From contig CAMYKB010000014.1 in assembly GCA_947258875.1 (NCBI GenBank), forward strand, positions 1-40,531: a DNA stretch of 40,531 bases, read 5' to 3'. The DNA comes from an uncultured Gammaproteobacteria bacterium. Its GTDB lineage: Bacteria > Pseudomonadota > Gammaproteobacteria > CAMYKB01. Each line of letters begins with the position of its first letter. Positions within the stretch are counted from its first letter, which is position 1. The notes under the pieces are model-generated. The model was not told the DNA's origin. It saw nothing but the letters and a program-made list of their open reading frames with translations, and ran no database searches. Both the position numbers and the translations under genes were made by a program. This document shows, one piece after another, positions 9,986 to 19,295 of this stretch.

Positions 9986-11947
9986 TTACAACCCTCGGTC
10001 AATCAACCAGTAAAAACGATAAGGGGGAATCACCAACTGATCCTTGAACTGTGTCGGCGACTCGCCGGAATAAAGATCTTGCAGTTGACTATACTCAAAA
10101 TGCCCGCGATTACTTAGATCGCTCAGAGTAAGCGACTGGGGTGAATCATCAAAATTACCCGCGACCAGCACATTGTCGCTTGGCAGAAACGGATTGCTGC
10201 GCATGAACACGAACAAATGCGGGTTGCCGGTCTCTATCAGTTCACGGTTGTTATAGTCAGCGAAAGCGGGCGTGCTCTTGCGCACGGCGATCATCTTTTG
10301 CAGACCTTCAAATATACGTTGTTCCACTGAGCCGCGCTGCTTACGCAGACCCGCCTTCTTCCAGTCTATCTTCGGGCGATGCATCCATCGGTTGTCGTGC
10401 GCCTTGCTGCTGTCGTCTACGAAACTGCAGTCATTAAGCGTGCCGATCTCATCGCCATAGTAAAGTAATGGGATACCACCGAAAGACAGAACCATGCTGT
10501 GCAGCAACAGGATGAGATCTATGCATTGCTGCACGTGTTCATTGTCACCGCTCTCCAGCGCGACCTCCAGACCAACCAATGAAGCGAGTGAACCTGATAT
10601 ACGCGCATCACCGGTCTTGTCGTTGCGGCCGAAGGGCTGGCCGCGTGCGGGTGAATCATCAAACACCCCGGTAAAGTAATCCACCAGGAAACGGCGGTGA
10701 GCATAGGGGTGGTAACCGGCCTGCACAATGTCGGCATCATCGAATCCCAGGCCAATATCATCGTGACACCGCACATAATTAAGCCAGGTGGCTCGGTCCA
10801 ACTTGTCAGGAAGGCTGAGGATGCCCTGGTTGAGCAATTTAGTGTTTTTGGTTGCCACCGCATCCCACATCAGGGCCATAAAGGTAGCGTTGTAGGCGAT
10901 TTCGCATTCCTTGGCGATGATCGCATCCTCGCCGAAATACTTGGCAATCTCTACCGGCGCGACGATGGCCTCAGCGATGAACAACACACCCGGCGCGGTC
11001 ACCTGACAGCAGTCTTTCATCAACTGCAGGATGAGATGCGCCTCACGTTCGTTCTGGCAGGTGGTGCCGATCTTCTTCCACAGAAAAGCGACCGCATCAA
11101 GGCGTACGATATCCGCCCCCTGGTTCGCCCAGAAGAGGATGATGTCCAGCATCTCAATGAACACTTCGGGGTTGCTGTAGTTCAGATCCCACTGATAGCT
11201 GTTGAACACTGTCATCACCCACTTATCCATGGCATCGTCGAAGGTGAAGTTTCCTGGTGCACTCTCTGGAAAAATTTCCGGCATGGTCTCCTCAAACATG
11301 TTCGGGATATCGCGGTTGTCGAAAATATAATAGTAATCCTGGTATTTCTGCTCACCGGCTCGTGCACGGCTGGCCCACTCGTGCTCGTCAGAGGTATGGT
11401 TCACCACCACGTCCAGGGTCAACAGGATATTGCGCTTGCGTAACGCCTTTGCGAGGGACTGTACTTCCTCCAACGTACCGATGCGTTCATCCACGTCGTG
11501 AAAGTTACTGACTGCGTAACCACCATCGCTAGCCTCTTTGGGACATTCCAGGATGGGCAAGACATGCACCATGTTAATACCCAGTTCCTGAAAATAACTG
11601 AGCCGCGACTTGAGGCCTTGCAGATTATCCGCGAAGCCATTGGCATATAGCGCCATGCCGACCCATTCCTGGCTAAGAAACCAGTTGTGTTCCTGCTCAC
11701 GCACTCTGTCCAGCTCTTTCAAGGCACTGTCACGCGTGATGTACTGGGCCGCCATGACTTCCACCAGTTTCACCATCTGGCTTTCGAAGTCATCGCGTTG
11801 GCCATAGAGGTTATGAGACAGCGAATAAATGGCATAAAAGTTCGCGCCCAGGCGAGTGTAAAAGTGGCGTAGGTCACGTTTACGGATTTCGGGCTTGAGC
11901 TTGTCAAGAATTTTGTTCAGTAGTGAGTGTGATACCTGTTCGTACAT
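9986..11947 (-). CDS. ams: Amylosucrase (glycoside hydrolase family 13, subfamily 4)
   Basis: Splits sucrose, transferring glucose to an alpha-1,4-glucan (or to water) and releasing fructose. Start ATG 11947 (MYEQVSHS) is chosen over an upstream frame extension because it gives 653 residues, close to Neisseria amylosucrase (636), and avoids overlapping fructokinase. The helical N-terminal domain is followed by a TIM barrel. It carries nucleophile Asp284 in IVRLDAVAF, acid/base Glu326 in FIAEAI, and the transition-state stabiliser in VRCHDDIG (about 393-399). These positions parallel Asp286, Glu328 and Asp393 of Neisseria polysaccharea amylosucrase. It is last in the sps-spp-fruK-ams operon, 16 bases after fructokinase, so released fructose can be rephosphorylated at once. 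A sucrose hydrolase of the same subfamily is the main alternative. Confidence 0.9.
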   Translation of the reverse strand: MYEQVSHSLLNKILDKLKPEIRKRDLRHFYTRLGANFYAIYSLSHNLYGQRDDFESQMVKLVEVMAAQYITRDSALKELDRVREQEHNWFLSQEWVGMALYANGFADNLQGLKSRLSYFQELGINMVHVLPILECPKEASDGGYAVSNFHDVDERIGTLEEVQSLAKALRKRNILLTLDVVVNHTSDEHEWASRARAGEQKYQDYYYIFDNRDIPNMFEETMPEIFPESAPGNFTFDDAMDKWVMTVFNSYQWDLNYSNPEVFIEMLDIILFWANQGADIVRLDAVAFLWKKIGTTCQNEREAHLILQLMKDCCQVTAPGVLFIAEAIVAPVEIAKYFGEDAIIAKECEIAYNATFMALMWDAVATKNTKLLNQGILSLPDKLDRATWLNYVRCHDDIGLGFDDADIVQAGYHPYAHRRFLVDYFTGVFDDSPARGQPFGRNDKTGDARISGSLASLVGLEVALESGDNEHVQQCIDLILLLHSMVLSFGGIPLLYYGDEIGTLNDCSFVDDSSKAHDNRWMHRPKIDWKKAGLRKQRGSVEQRIFEGLQKMIAVRKSTPAFADYNNRELIETGNPHLFVFMRSNPFLPSDNVLVAGNFDDSPQSLTLSDLSNRGHFEYSQLQDLYSGESPTQFKDQLVIPPYRFYWLIDRGL

Positions 11948-11963
11948 AACTGCAGCAGGCCAT

Positions 11964-12845
11964 TCAGGCCACAAGGCTCCATTCATTGATAAAAGGTTGA
12001 TAAAAGGCCGTGTCGCACACAGTGGCGCCACGATTGCCGACCAGCTTGGATGCAAACGCCTGCGCCCGCTGTAAGGTGAGATCCAGTGCCCAGTTATTCG
12101 CCAGGCCGAGGATCATCACCGAGGCGAAGGCATCGCCCGCACCTACCGTATCCACCACTTCTATATCCGCCTCTGGCTGTATCTCGAAATGGTCGCCACT
12201 TGCGGTCATGACCTCAGCACCTTCGGAACCACGAGTCAGCACCAACCCCTGCAGCCCGTATTCAGCGAGAAAGCTGGCTGCCTTCGCTGCACCCGCCTCT
12301 TCCAATGGATACAGCAGATCCAGTTCATCGGTATTGAGCTTGACCCAATGCGCTTCCTGCACCATGGCCAATACCTGTTCACGCTGCCACCAGGGCGGGC
12401 GTAGATTGACGTCGACAAACACCGTATCGGGCTTGCAGTCTCTGAGACTTTCGACTGTCTGTTTTGAAATTGCATCGCGCAACGCCAGGCTACCGTGATA
12501 TAACAGGCGGCAAGCTACTGCCGCGGGTTGTTCGATCATATCGTAAGCACAAGGCTCAACGATGTCGTACACGGGTTCACCATCAATAAACTGAATACTG
12601 ACGCGACCGGTTGGATGCTGTGTGTCGGTCTGCATGCCGTCTGTATTCATACCCCAGTCACGCATCGCGGTGTGTACGGCCTCACCTTCAGGGTCATCAC
12701 CCACCCGACTGATGAAGTACGGTACCTGGCCAAAGGCCTGCAGGTGCCAAGCCACGTTAAAGGGCGCGCCGCCGAGTACGCGTTTGCCATCCGGGAAATG
12801 ATCGAATAGCACCTCGCCGAAGATGCATAGACCGAGGCGTTTCAT
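11964..12845 (-). CDS. fruK: Fructokinase, PfkB family
   Basis: ATP-dependent ribokinase-family sugar kinase that phosphorylates fructose, most likely to fructose 6-phosphate. The 293-residue product has the N-terminal signature LCIFGEVLFDHFPDG, the GG motif VLGGAPFNVAWHLQAFG (about 23-39), and the C-terminal PfkB signature DTVGAGDAFAS with catalytic Asp238. The first bases overlap the stop of the sucrose phosphatase gene by four (ATGA), indicating translational coupling, and amylosucrase follows. Context makes fructose the natural substrate: amylosucrase releases fructose, and sucrose-phosphate synthase consumes fructose 6-phosphate. The symbol follows usage in methanotroph sucrose clusters. 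Note that fruK in E. coli is a different enzyme, 1-phosphofructokinase. Confidence 0.88.
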   Translation of the reverse strand: MKRLGLCIFGEVLFDHFPDGKRVLGGAPFNVAWHLQAFGQVPYFISRVGDDPEGEAVHTAMRDWGMNTDGMQTDTQHPTGRVSIQFIDGEPVYDIVEPCAYDMIEQPAAVACRLLYHGSLALRDAISKQTVESLRDCKPDTVFVDVNLRPPWWQREQVLAMVQEAHWVKLNTDELDLLYPLEEAGAAKAASFLAEYGLQGLVLTRGSEGAEVMTASGDHFEIQPEADIEVVDTVGAGDAFASVMILGLANNWALDLTLQRAQAFASKLVGNRGATVCDTAFYQPFINEWSLVA

Positions 12846-13711
12846 GCCTGTTGTTCTACCACAGTGAACGCCATCCAGTCCACGGAGTGCGGATGATAAT
12901 GGGCGATACCCTCCAACATGCCAGCGCTATAGTTGCCGTTCATGCCCATGAAATGCCCCTGCGCGATATAAAGCTGCTGACTATGGCCCTTCTCTGCAGC
13001 CAGGCGAAGTGCAAGCTCGCGAACATCCGGCTGACTATTGGCCACCAACACCGCAGGGATCGGGCTGGCCAGCACTTCCATATCGTTGCCACTGTCGCCA
13101 CAAAACACAGTATTTTGGTACGTAAAGCCGTGGTGTTTCATGAGTGACTCCAGCGCGTGGTATTTAGACGCTCGCGCCGGCAGCACGTCGAGCAGACCGA
13201 CGCCCGCCGGCTCATCGATGCTCCAGATCAGGTTGGCATTCACGTCTTCCGCTTCCAGCCGCTGGCAGATCGACGTTGACAGAGATTGACGATCACTTTG
13301 CAAAGCCAGGTAATAGCTCAGTTTGTACTCGTTCTGTTTGTCATCTTCCTGCGGACGCAGCGCAGGCAAATCGTGCAGCATGGCCCTCAAGTCGCCATGG
13401 GTCTTGCCTCCCCAATCCTGGGCGATCTCCTCCTCCCAGCTTCGCTGACGTGCCCAATCCTGTTGCAGCCCGACGTGGTAGATGGTGGTACCGACATCCC
13501 CCACCACGAAGTCCGGCAGTGGCAGGCAGTAATGAGTTATGGCCTTCTCCACCAAGGCGCGGTGACGTCCGCTGACATAGGTGAGTGTAACCTCGGGTCG
13601 TGCCGCCAGCGCCGCAAAATGCTCTCTTGCACCCGCTGACTCGGGCTGTGGGCCATTAGGGATTAATGTGCGATCGAGGTCAGTGCAGATAAGGAGTCGC
13701 TCTGCCATCAT
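12842..13711 (-). CDS. spp: Sucrose-6-phosphate phosphatase (HAD family)
   Basis: Haloacid-dehalogenase phosphatase of the sucrose-phosphate phosphatase type, releasing sucrose from sucrose 6-phosphate. All core motifs are intact in 289 residues: nucleophile and acid in CTDLDRTLIPNG (Asp11, Asp13), motif II VSGRHRAL, the basic region LPARASKYHALESL, and motif IV VFCGDSGNDMEVL. It overlaps the upstream sps gene and the downstream fruK gene by four bases each, so the three are translationally coupled. A mannosylfructose-phosphate or glucosylglycerol-phosphate phosphatase is possible from family alone, but the adjacent synthase favours sucrose. Start could be Met1 or Met2. Confidence 0.9.
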   Translation of the reverse strand: MMAERLLICTDLDRTLIPNGPQPESAGAREHFAALAARPEVTLTYVSGRHRALVEKAITHYCLPLPDFVVGDVGTTIYHVGLQQDWARQRSWEEEIAQDWGGKTHGDLRAMLHDLPALRPQEDDKQNEYKLSYYLALQSDRQSLSTSICQRLEAEDVNANLIWSIDEPAGVGLLDVLPARASKYHALESLMKHHGFTYQNTVFCGDSGNDMEVLASPIPAVLVANSQPDVRELALRLAAEKGHSQQLYIAQGHFMGMNGNYSAGMLEGIAHYHPHSVDWMAFTVVEQQA

Positions 13712-15855
13712 GTCTTCGGCACCTCACAAGCACTGAAGAAATCATAGTGCCCGATGGCCTCCAGGATGCCCTGCGCATAGGGTTGTCCAGCGAAATAGAT
13801 GCGTTCCTGATCCACCAGCTGGGATAGTTCTTCGTGATGTCGATTGCCCACCACTACGGCCAGAGTGTTGCCGCGCATCATGTCTTCGTCGGCCCCCGAG
13901 CCACCCACTGCAAGGATGTGTTCGAGGGGAATGTCGAGTCGTTGGGAAACATAGCGCAGCGCCTGCCCTTTGGAGGCGCGTGACGGTATGATATCGAGGA
14001 ACTGACCAAAGGAGCACAACACATTTGCAGTCAGTTCCTTTTGCCGAATCATGGCGATAATCTCATCTACCTGGGGCGCCTTCTGAGGATCGTAGTAATA
14101 CGACAGCTTGAACGAAGACTGTTCAGTCTTGGGCTGCGGTTTAAGGCCGGAAAGTTCAGTCATTACCCGGCGCACTTGCTGTGGGTTCCATAGGTGATCG
14201 ATGTGATCGGCCCAGTAGTCATCCTCGGTCAGTGACTGGCCATAATGGATACGCGTACCCAGGCTGCTGATCAGCACGTCTGGCCTTGGGATACCGTGTT
14301 TTTTCATCAACGCCAGTGCGCTATCGATGCGCCGCCCGGTGGCGATACCAAAAATGACGCACTTGCGGTTCTCACGAACTGTCTCGACGAAGCGCTGTAG
14401 AGCTGTGGGGCTGCCTATCAGGTTCTGATCAAGATCGGTGAAGATGGCGCGATCTCGGTAACGCAAAGATCTAGGCGCCGGTCGTTGGCTAGGGATAGCT
14501 TGATATTTACGAGTCAACCCTCGGATCTTGGACAGGTAGCTATCGACATGGGCCTGCCAGGAATAGTGTCGCCGTACACCCTCAATGCCATTGCTGGAAG
14601 CACGAGACCAGGCATTGCGATCCCGCAGCAATTTAAGCAATGCATCTGTGATGGCAACCTTGTCCAACGGATCCACCAGTTCACCGTTGTTGCAATTGGC
14701 AACGATGTCCACAGGCCCACCGTTTTCTGTCGCCACCACTGGCAGGCCGCTGGCAGCGGCCTCCAGCAGGGTCAAGCCGAAGGGTTCAGTAAGTGCCGGG
14801 TTAATGAACACACCGCCCCCCGTTGCGACCAAGCGGTAAATATCCGGCACCTCATTGGCGCGATGACTCTTGGGGATAGCTACCTTGCCATAAAGATCAT
14901 AACTGTCGATCAATAGCAGGATGTTGGTCAACACCGACTCGGCACCGGCGTCCATATCACGAATATCGTCGCGTACGCCGGTGACGATCAGCAAGTTGGC
15001 CGACTGTTGTAGAGCATGCGATTCACCGTAGGCCTCGATCAGTGTGAGGATGTTCTTGCGCTCATCAGGCCGTGACAGTGCCAGTATCAACGGTCTTTGC
15101 GGATCTGTGAGAAAACGATCTACCTGCGCCGCAAAGGCGATCTTTTCACCCTTCAACGGCGGATGAAACTGCTGCAGATCTGTGCCGGGCGGAATAACCG
15201 ACATGCAATTTGGATCATAGTAATTATAGAGCCCGTACTGTTCCTCTATCTCGTTATGAGTGCTGGTGATGACCAGAGCGGCGTTGGCCAGCACTTCCTC
15301 TTCGGCATCAATGCGTCGTTCAATATTGTAGGTTTGCTCAATCTCCTCACGCGAAAGTCCCTTTGCCAACAGACGTTTACGTTTATCGCGACCTAACGAG
15401 TGGCCGGTATGGATAAGCGGGATGCCGAGCAGATTAGCAAGCCGCACACCCACATAACCCGCATCCGCGTAGTGAGAGTGCACCAAGTCAGGCATGCGGG
15501 GCTGCTCGTTAAGCCAATTCACCAGATTATCCAAAAAGCTGTCTAGAGAGTCCCACAACTGTTCCTTGGGAATGTACTCCTCTGGCCCAGCTTCGAGACG
15601 CACGATACGTGCCTTGCTTGTCATGGTTTCAATGGGCATGGCATAGTCATCGCTGAGCAACGAATCGACCACTCGCCGTGTCACGAGATCAACACGCTCG
15701 ATGTCGTCATGCTCGGCCAAAGCCCTGGCCAGATCCACCACGTACTTAGTCTGTCCACCAGTGTCGGCATCACGCCCGAGTTCCAGATCATGACCCCGGA
15801 TCAGACCGTGGATACTGATTAGAAGTAGATATTTCCCTTTAGTGTCAGTATTCAT
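13708..15855 (-). CDS. sps: Sucrose-phosphate synthase with C-terminal phosphatase-like domain
   Basis: Transfers glucose from UDP- (or ADP-) glucose to fructose 6-phosphate. The GT-B glycosyltransferase family 4 domain covers about residues 8-450. It has the N-terminal SIHGLIRGHDLELGRDADTG motif, the HTGHSLGRDKRKRLL segment, and the E-x7-E motif EPFGLTLLE. A HAD-type domain follows (about 475-715) beginning FTDLDQNLIG. Its key positions are altered: Thr of DxDxT is Asn, and motif IV reads GGSGADED instead of GDSGND. It is therefore probably inactive or regulatory, and the separate spp gene supplies the phosphatase. ATG 15855 is preferred, with an in-frame GTG two codons earlier. First gene of the operon; the 290-base upstream gap holds its promoter. 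Confidence 0.92.
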   Translation of the reverse strand: MNTDTKGKYLLLISIHGLIRGHDLELGRDADTGGQTKYVVDLARALAEHDDIERVDLVTRRVVDSLLSDDYAMPIETMTSKARIVRLEAGPEEYIPKEQLWDSLDSFLDNLVNWLNEQPRMPDLVHSHYADAGYVGVRLANLLGIPLIHTGHSLGRDKRKRLLAKGLSREEIEQTYNIERRIDAEEEVLANAALVITSTHNEIEEQYGLYNYYDPNCMSVIPPGTDLQQFHPPLKGEKIAFAAQVDRFLTDPQRPLILALSRPDERKNILTLIEAYGESHALQQSANLLIVTGVRDDIRDMDAGAESVLTNILLLIDSYDLYGKVAIPKSHRANEVPDIYRLVATGGGVFINPALTEPFGLTLLEAAASGLPVVATENGGPVDIVANCNNGELVDPLDKVAITDALLKLLRDRNAWSRASSNGIEGVRRHYSWQAHVDSYLSKIRGLTRKYQAIPSQRPAPRSLRYRDRAIFTDLDQNLIGSPTALQRFVETVRENRKCVIFGIATGRRIDSALALMKKHGIPRPDVLISSLGTRIHYGQSLTEDDYWADHIDHLWNPQQVRRVMTELSGLKPQPKTEQSSFKLSYYYDPQKAPQVDEIIAMIRQKELTANVLCSFGQFLDIIPSRASKGQALRYVSQRLDIPLEHILAVGGSGADEDMMRGNTLAVVVGNRHHEELSQLVDQERIYFAGQPYAQGILEAIGHYDFFSACEVPKT

Positions 15856-15861
15856 GTGCAC

Positions 15862-16149
15862 TGTTTAGCGATTTGTTGAGATAGTATATATTGATCCAAT
15901 ATTCGATATATCGCGACGAAGTAAAATCAAAGTCGAATGCTAACACTATTCCAAAAAATGGATATACAACACCATGATACAAATCATGAATTCCTTTGCC
16001 AAACCGATTAGTATAATAAGTGGAATAGCACTTTGAGGGGAGCGCTGAGAAAAACAACTGGAATCCTGCGTAACGTGTCTGATAGTCTCATAATCTAAAC
16101 TACGTAACCCCGATATACTACGGACATCTTCTTCTAGGGAAAGGCTTAC
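15862..16149. promoter_or_regulatory. Divergent control region of the sucrose operon and a small lipoprotein gene
   Basis: No gene is supported in these 288 bases. On the minus strand, a TATACT -10-like element lies about 30-40 bases before sps, without a convincing -35. An inverted repeat CATGAT-N4-ATCATG (about 15973-15988) and a short CGATATATCG palindrome (about 15905-15914) are candidate protein-binding sites for osmotic or carbon control. That role is inference only. Confidence 0.35.
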
Positions 16150-16572
16150 ATGAACTATTACATACTACCTGTAACCGCCTGTGTATTCCTTGTATGCAGT
16201 TGTGCTGATACACATAATGGCAGCAATACTGAGACCCAGGCCGAAAATTCTCGTACTCAGATCATGAGTAAAAAAGAACAGGACGCCATAACGGCATTGA
16301 AATGGCTGGATACGGCGAACCCGGCTGAAGATGCCCGGCACGCGATCGCGGAACAGCGCTTTGTGCTATATCTGGCTGGCGGCAAAGGCGGTGACGCTGC
16401 AGGTATACCTGAAACTCAACAGGTGGAGGCATTGCAACGATGCGAAACACAACCCCTGCCCGGCGTTACTGACACCGTTTATGGTAATGAACACCTGCGT
16501 TACTTGCAGCGCGCCCGCGACTATGCGGCGCAATTCAATGCCATTATGTCAACGGCCTGTACCGCGCGTTGA
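16150..16572 (+). CDS. Small putative lipoprotein, function unknown
   Basis: A 140-residue product with a hydrophobic N-terminal signal ending in a lipobox-like LVCSC, so Cys18 may be lipid-modified after signal peptidase II cleavage. The mature part is polar, rich in Ala, Glu and Gln, with two further cysteines in the second half (LQRCETQPL and STACTAR) that could form a disulfide. No known domain is recognised. The ribosome-binding site is weak (GGAAAGG). Its last 29 bases overlap the 3' end of the oppositely oriented metalloprotease gene, a convergent arrangement. The coding frame looks plausible, but without homologues it remains a hypothetical protein. Confidence 0.6.
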   Translation: MNYYILPVTACVFLVCSCADTHNGSNTETQAENSRTQIMSKKEQDAITALKWLDTANPAEDARHAIAEQRFVLYLAGGKGGDAAGIPETQQVEALQRCETQPLPGVTDTVYGNEHLRYLQRARDYAAQFNAIMSTACTAR

Positions 16573-19246
16573 CAGTAACCATAATCATTCGCCCAAAAGG
16601 TACAAGCAAAAACAACAGCATTAAAGCACTCAGGCTTCCGCCTCCCCCCCCACCACTGGGAGGAAATACTGGCGGGGCAATGGTTACTGTCACTGTTGCG
16701 GTGCTTTGCGCACCCAACGCGTCCTCCATGGTATAGGTAAATGTTTCAGTGCCAGAAAAACCCGTGGCTGGCGTATAGAGCAGTGTGTTATTTATCGTAT
16801 TGCTGCTAAGCGTGACCGCACCACCCTGGTTGAGGGTGCCAAATGAAATTATACGCTTGGTATCACCTGCATTCTGATCTGTATCATTCGCCAACACATT
16901 TAAGATGTTATCGCTGCTGTTTTGATCAACATTATAACTATCATCAACTGCATTCGGCGGATAGGCTGTTACGCTAACCACGGTTACTATGACGGTAGCC
17001 GTGCTTTGCAAAGCTGCTGCATCCTGCATGGTATATGTAAATGTTTCCGTACCAGCAAAACCGGGGGCTGGTGTGTACACAAGGGTATTATTATCAGCAG
17101 TGCTGCTTAGTACTACCGTACCCCCCTGGTCAGGATTGCTGGAACTAACGATACGCCGGGTATCACCACTGTCCGCATCTGTATCATTTGCCAGCACATC
17201 AATTATATTATTACTACTGTCCGCATTTGCAGTAAATGTGTCATCGACTGCCACGGGCGCACTATTGCTAGGGTCAGAGTAAGTGAAGCTGGCATCGGAA
17301 ATATCAAAGAATATATTATCCGAACACTGTAATTTAATGCGTGCAGTACTTACGCCAGCTCCGGGTAAAGTAACAAGTTGGCTGCCATCATTGGGTGTTG
17401 CAGTTAGCAGTGTTGTATTGAATGTAACGCCATCATCCGTTGATAACAGAATGTCCACATTCGAACAGTTGATGGGAGCAACGTCCGTCTTGGCGACATC
17501 CCAGGTTACGGTTACAGTGTCGCTCGGAAACTTCCCACCATTCGGTGCTGTTATGATAAACGGTCCAGCCAGGCTACTAACACTGAGGACGGTATCATCT
17601 TCTGCAACACCGCCGAAGCCATCGCGTACTGTCAAACGGAAATTCAATGCGCGATCGGTAACCGGTAGTGACTCACCCTTATCTCTGGTATCGATGTTAT
17701 TACGTATGTCGTCATAATTGGGAAATGTCCTCACAGGGTCACTACTGGGAAGAAAGGCACGGAATATCACCCGGTCACCGTTATCAACCCACTGGGACAT
17801 ACTGGAAGTTGACCCGCCGGTATCCATTTGCTCCCAGGAGTAACTTAATGCATTCCCATCACTGTCGCTGGCGATCCCTGATAGGGCAAATGGGGTATTC
17901 GCGGGTATCGAGTAGTCGGCGCCTGCATTGACATTAGGCAGCGTGTTTCCGCTAGTGCTCAGTGCGGAACAACTGGCACCTGTTCCTGAGAAGGTAAATC
18001 CCCGTATTTCAGCAATACTCCCCGCATGGAACATTGCATCACCCTGGTTCTGCAGGTTTTCAGGCGCACATATACCGGCATAGGCCATAATCGTTGAGCC
18101 GCTACCAGGTTCATAGGCTGTTGACTGATTACGGTTACCAGAACATGAACCCGAAGTGCCGTTAAAAGTGTGTTGTGCGCCGAACTGATGACCGATCTCA
18201 TGGGAAACATAATCAACATCAAAACGGTCACCTACGGGCTGCGCTATTCCGGTTGCACCCCAGGCCTTGTTGCTACCACAGGTTACGCCAAATCCTGCCA
18301 GACCACCGCCCCCGGTATCCAACACATGTCCAATATCGTAATTTGCACTGCCAATCACGGTATTGAGTGTCGTCTGGTTCTCGCCGATCATTGCAGCAGG
18401 ATCACTGCCCGTATACGGATCTGTAGTGGGGTCGGTAAAAAGAACTTGATCGTTGTTAGCGACCAGCATCATGCGCACCCCGAGATCATTTTCATAGATC
18501 TGGTTAACGCGATTCAAGGTGGTGGTAACAGCGGATAAAGCATCTTGTACGGTACCACCATGAAATTGCGTATATTCACCCGTCGCCGCAATTGCAATCC
18601 GGTAGGTGCGCAACTGGTTATCTGCAGCCAGCGCAAGCTGTACATCAAAAGCAGCAGCCACATTTTCGACCGACTTTGCAGCATTCCCATGAAGATGACA
18701 AAATTTCTCCGGGCGCTGCTTATCGGCTGGATTGTAGTCGCGTGCGTAATAGCTGAGATAATAATGCCCGCCTGAATTTTTCCTGGGATCGATGTAAACC
18801 ATGCCTTTGCTGGTAGCCAAAACGCCATGGAATCCTTGTGGCGTCATATCCAGCCTGCCAGAAACATTTTTTCCTCGCGCCACATAGGTTTTGATTTCAG
18901 GATAACGTTCAGCAAGCGCGGGTTCCATGATCGGAGATTCTTCAACAGCAACCTCGATCATTTCTCCATTCGGTAGCGGCAAGGCGAGCAGCCTATCCCT
19001 GTTGTCCAATGCAGAAGCAAAACCCTCAGGCAGGCTGTTGGCAAGCAGAAACTTCATAGCCTCATGGTCTAACATGAGTTGTCGGGAGTGAGCGGGCATC
19101 AATGACGCGCTTGACATAACTGTCACGCTCTGGTCTTTTTGAGGAAGATCCGTCCATAGCGACTGTGCCAGTACAGGTTGACACAACGCAATCAGCCAAC
19201 AGAACATCAGACGTGAAGAAAAACGCGAAAAGGAAGTCATAAGCAT
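16544..19246 (-). CDS. Secreted reprolysin-like metalloprotease with GlyGly-CTERM tail
   Basis: Exported zinc metallopeptidase of the metzincin type. A signal peptide ending around CQPVLAQS (about residue 27) precedes a propeptide. The catalytic domain has HEIGHQFGAQH (His349, Glu350, His353, His359 from the ATG used) and a Met-turn in STIMAYAGIC. An Ig-like region follows, then two tandem VCBS/cadherin-like repeats each containing VLANDTD and GFAGTETFTYTM or a close variant. The end has a Gly run (SGGGGGGSLSALMLLFLLVPF): a GlyGly-CTERM sorting signal, normally cleaved by a rhombosortase so that the protein is released or anchored at the surface. An in-frame TTG lies five codons upstream at 19261, and ATG 19240 is another option. 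The gene is 49 bases after ppiC. Substrate unknown. Confidence 0.88.
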   Translation of the reverse strand: MLMTSFSRFSSRLMFCWLIALCQPVLAQSLWTDLPQKDQSVTVMSSASLMPAHSRQLMLDHEAMKFLLANSLPEGFASALDNRDRLLALPLPNGEMIEVAVEESPIMEPALAERYPEIKTYVARGKNVSGRLDMTPQGFHGVLATSKGMVYIDPRKNSGGHYYLSYYARDYNPADKQRPEKFCHLHGNAAKSVENVAAAFDVQLALAADNQLRTYRIAIAATGEYTQFHGGTVQDALSAVTTTLNRVNQIYENDLGVRMMLVANNDQVLFTDPTTDPYTGSDPAAMIGENQTTLNTVIGSANYDIGHVLDTGGGGLAGFGVTCGSNKAWGATGIAQPVGDRFDVDYVSHEIGHQFGAQHTFNGTSGSCSGNRNQSTAYEPGSGSTIMAYAGICAPENLQNQGDAMFHAGSIAEIRGFTFSGTGASCSALSTSGNTLPNVNAGADYSIPANTPFALSGIASDSDGNALSYSWEQMDTGGSTSSMSQWVDNGDRVIFRAFLPSSDPVRTFPNYDDIRNNIDTRDKGESLPVTDRALNFRLTVRDGFGGVAEDDTVLSVSSLAGPFIITAPNGGKFPSDTVTVTWDVAKTDVAPINCSNVDILLSTDDGVTFNTTLLTATPNDGSQLVTLPGAGVSTARIKLQCSDNIFFDISDASFTYSDPSNSAPVAVDDTFTANADSSNNIIDVLANDTDADSGDTRRIVSSSNPDQGGTVVLSSTADNNTLVYTPAPGFAGTETFTYTMQDAAALQSTATVIVTVVSVTAYPPNAVDDSYNVDQNSSDNILNVLANDTDQNAGDTKRIISFGTLNQGGAVTLSSNTINNTLLYTPATGFSGTETFTYTMEDALGAQSTATVTVTIAPPVFPPSGGGGGGSLSALMLLFLLVPFGRMIMVTVNARYRPLT

Positions 19247-19295
19247 ATTTTCATAGATCAAATAATGGGGTTAAATTGGCAGTCCAAGATTCGAA

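Noticed and set aside
11948-12055. Upstream extension of amylosucrase
   Set aside because: It would overlap the fructokinase gene and shows no similarity to amylosucrase N-termini.
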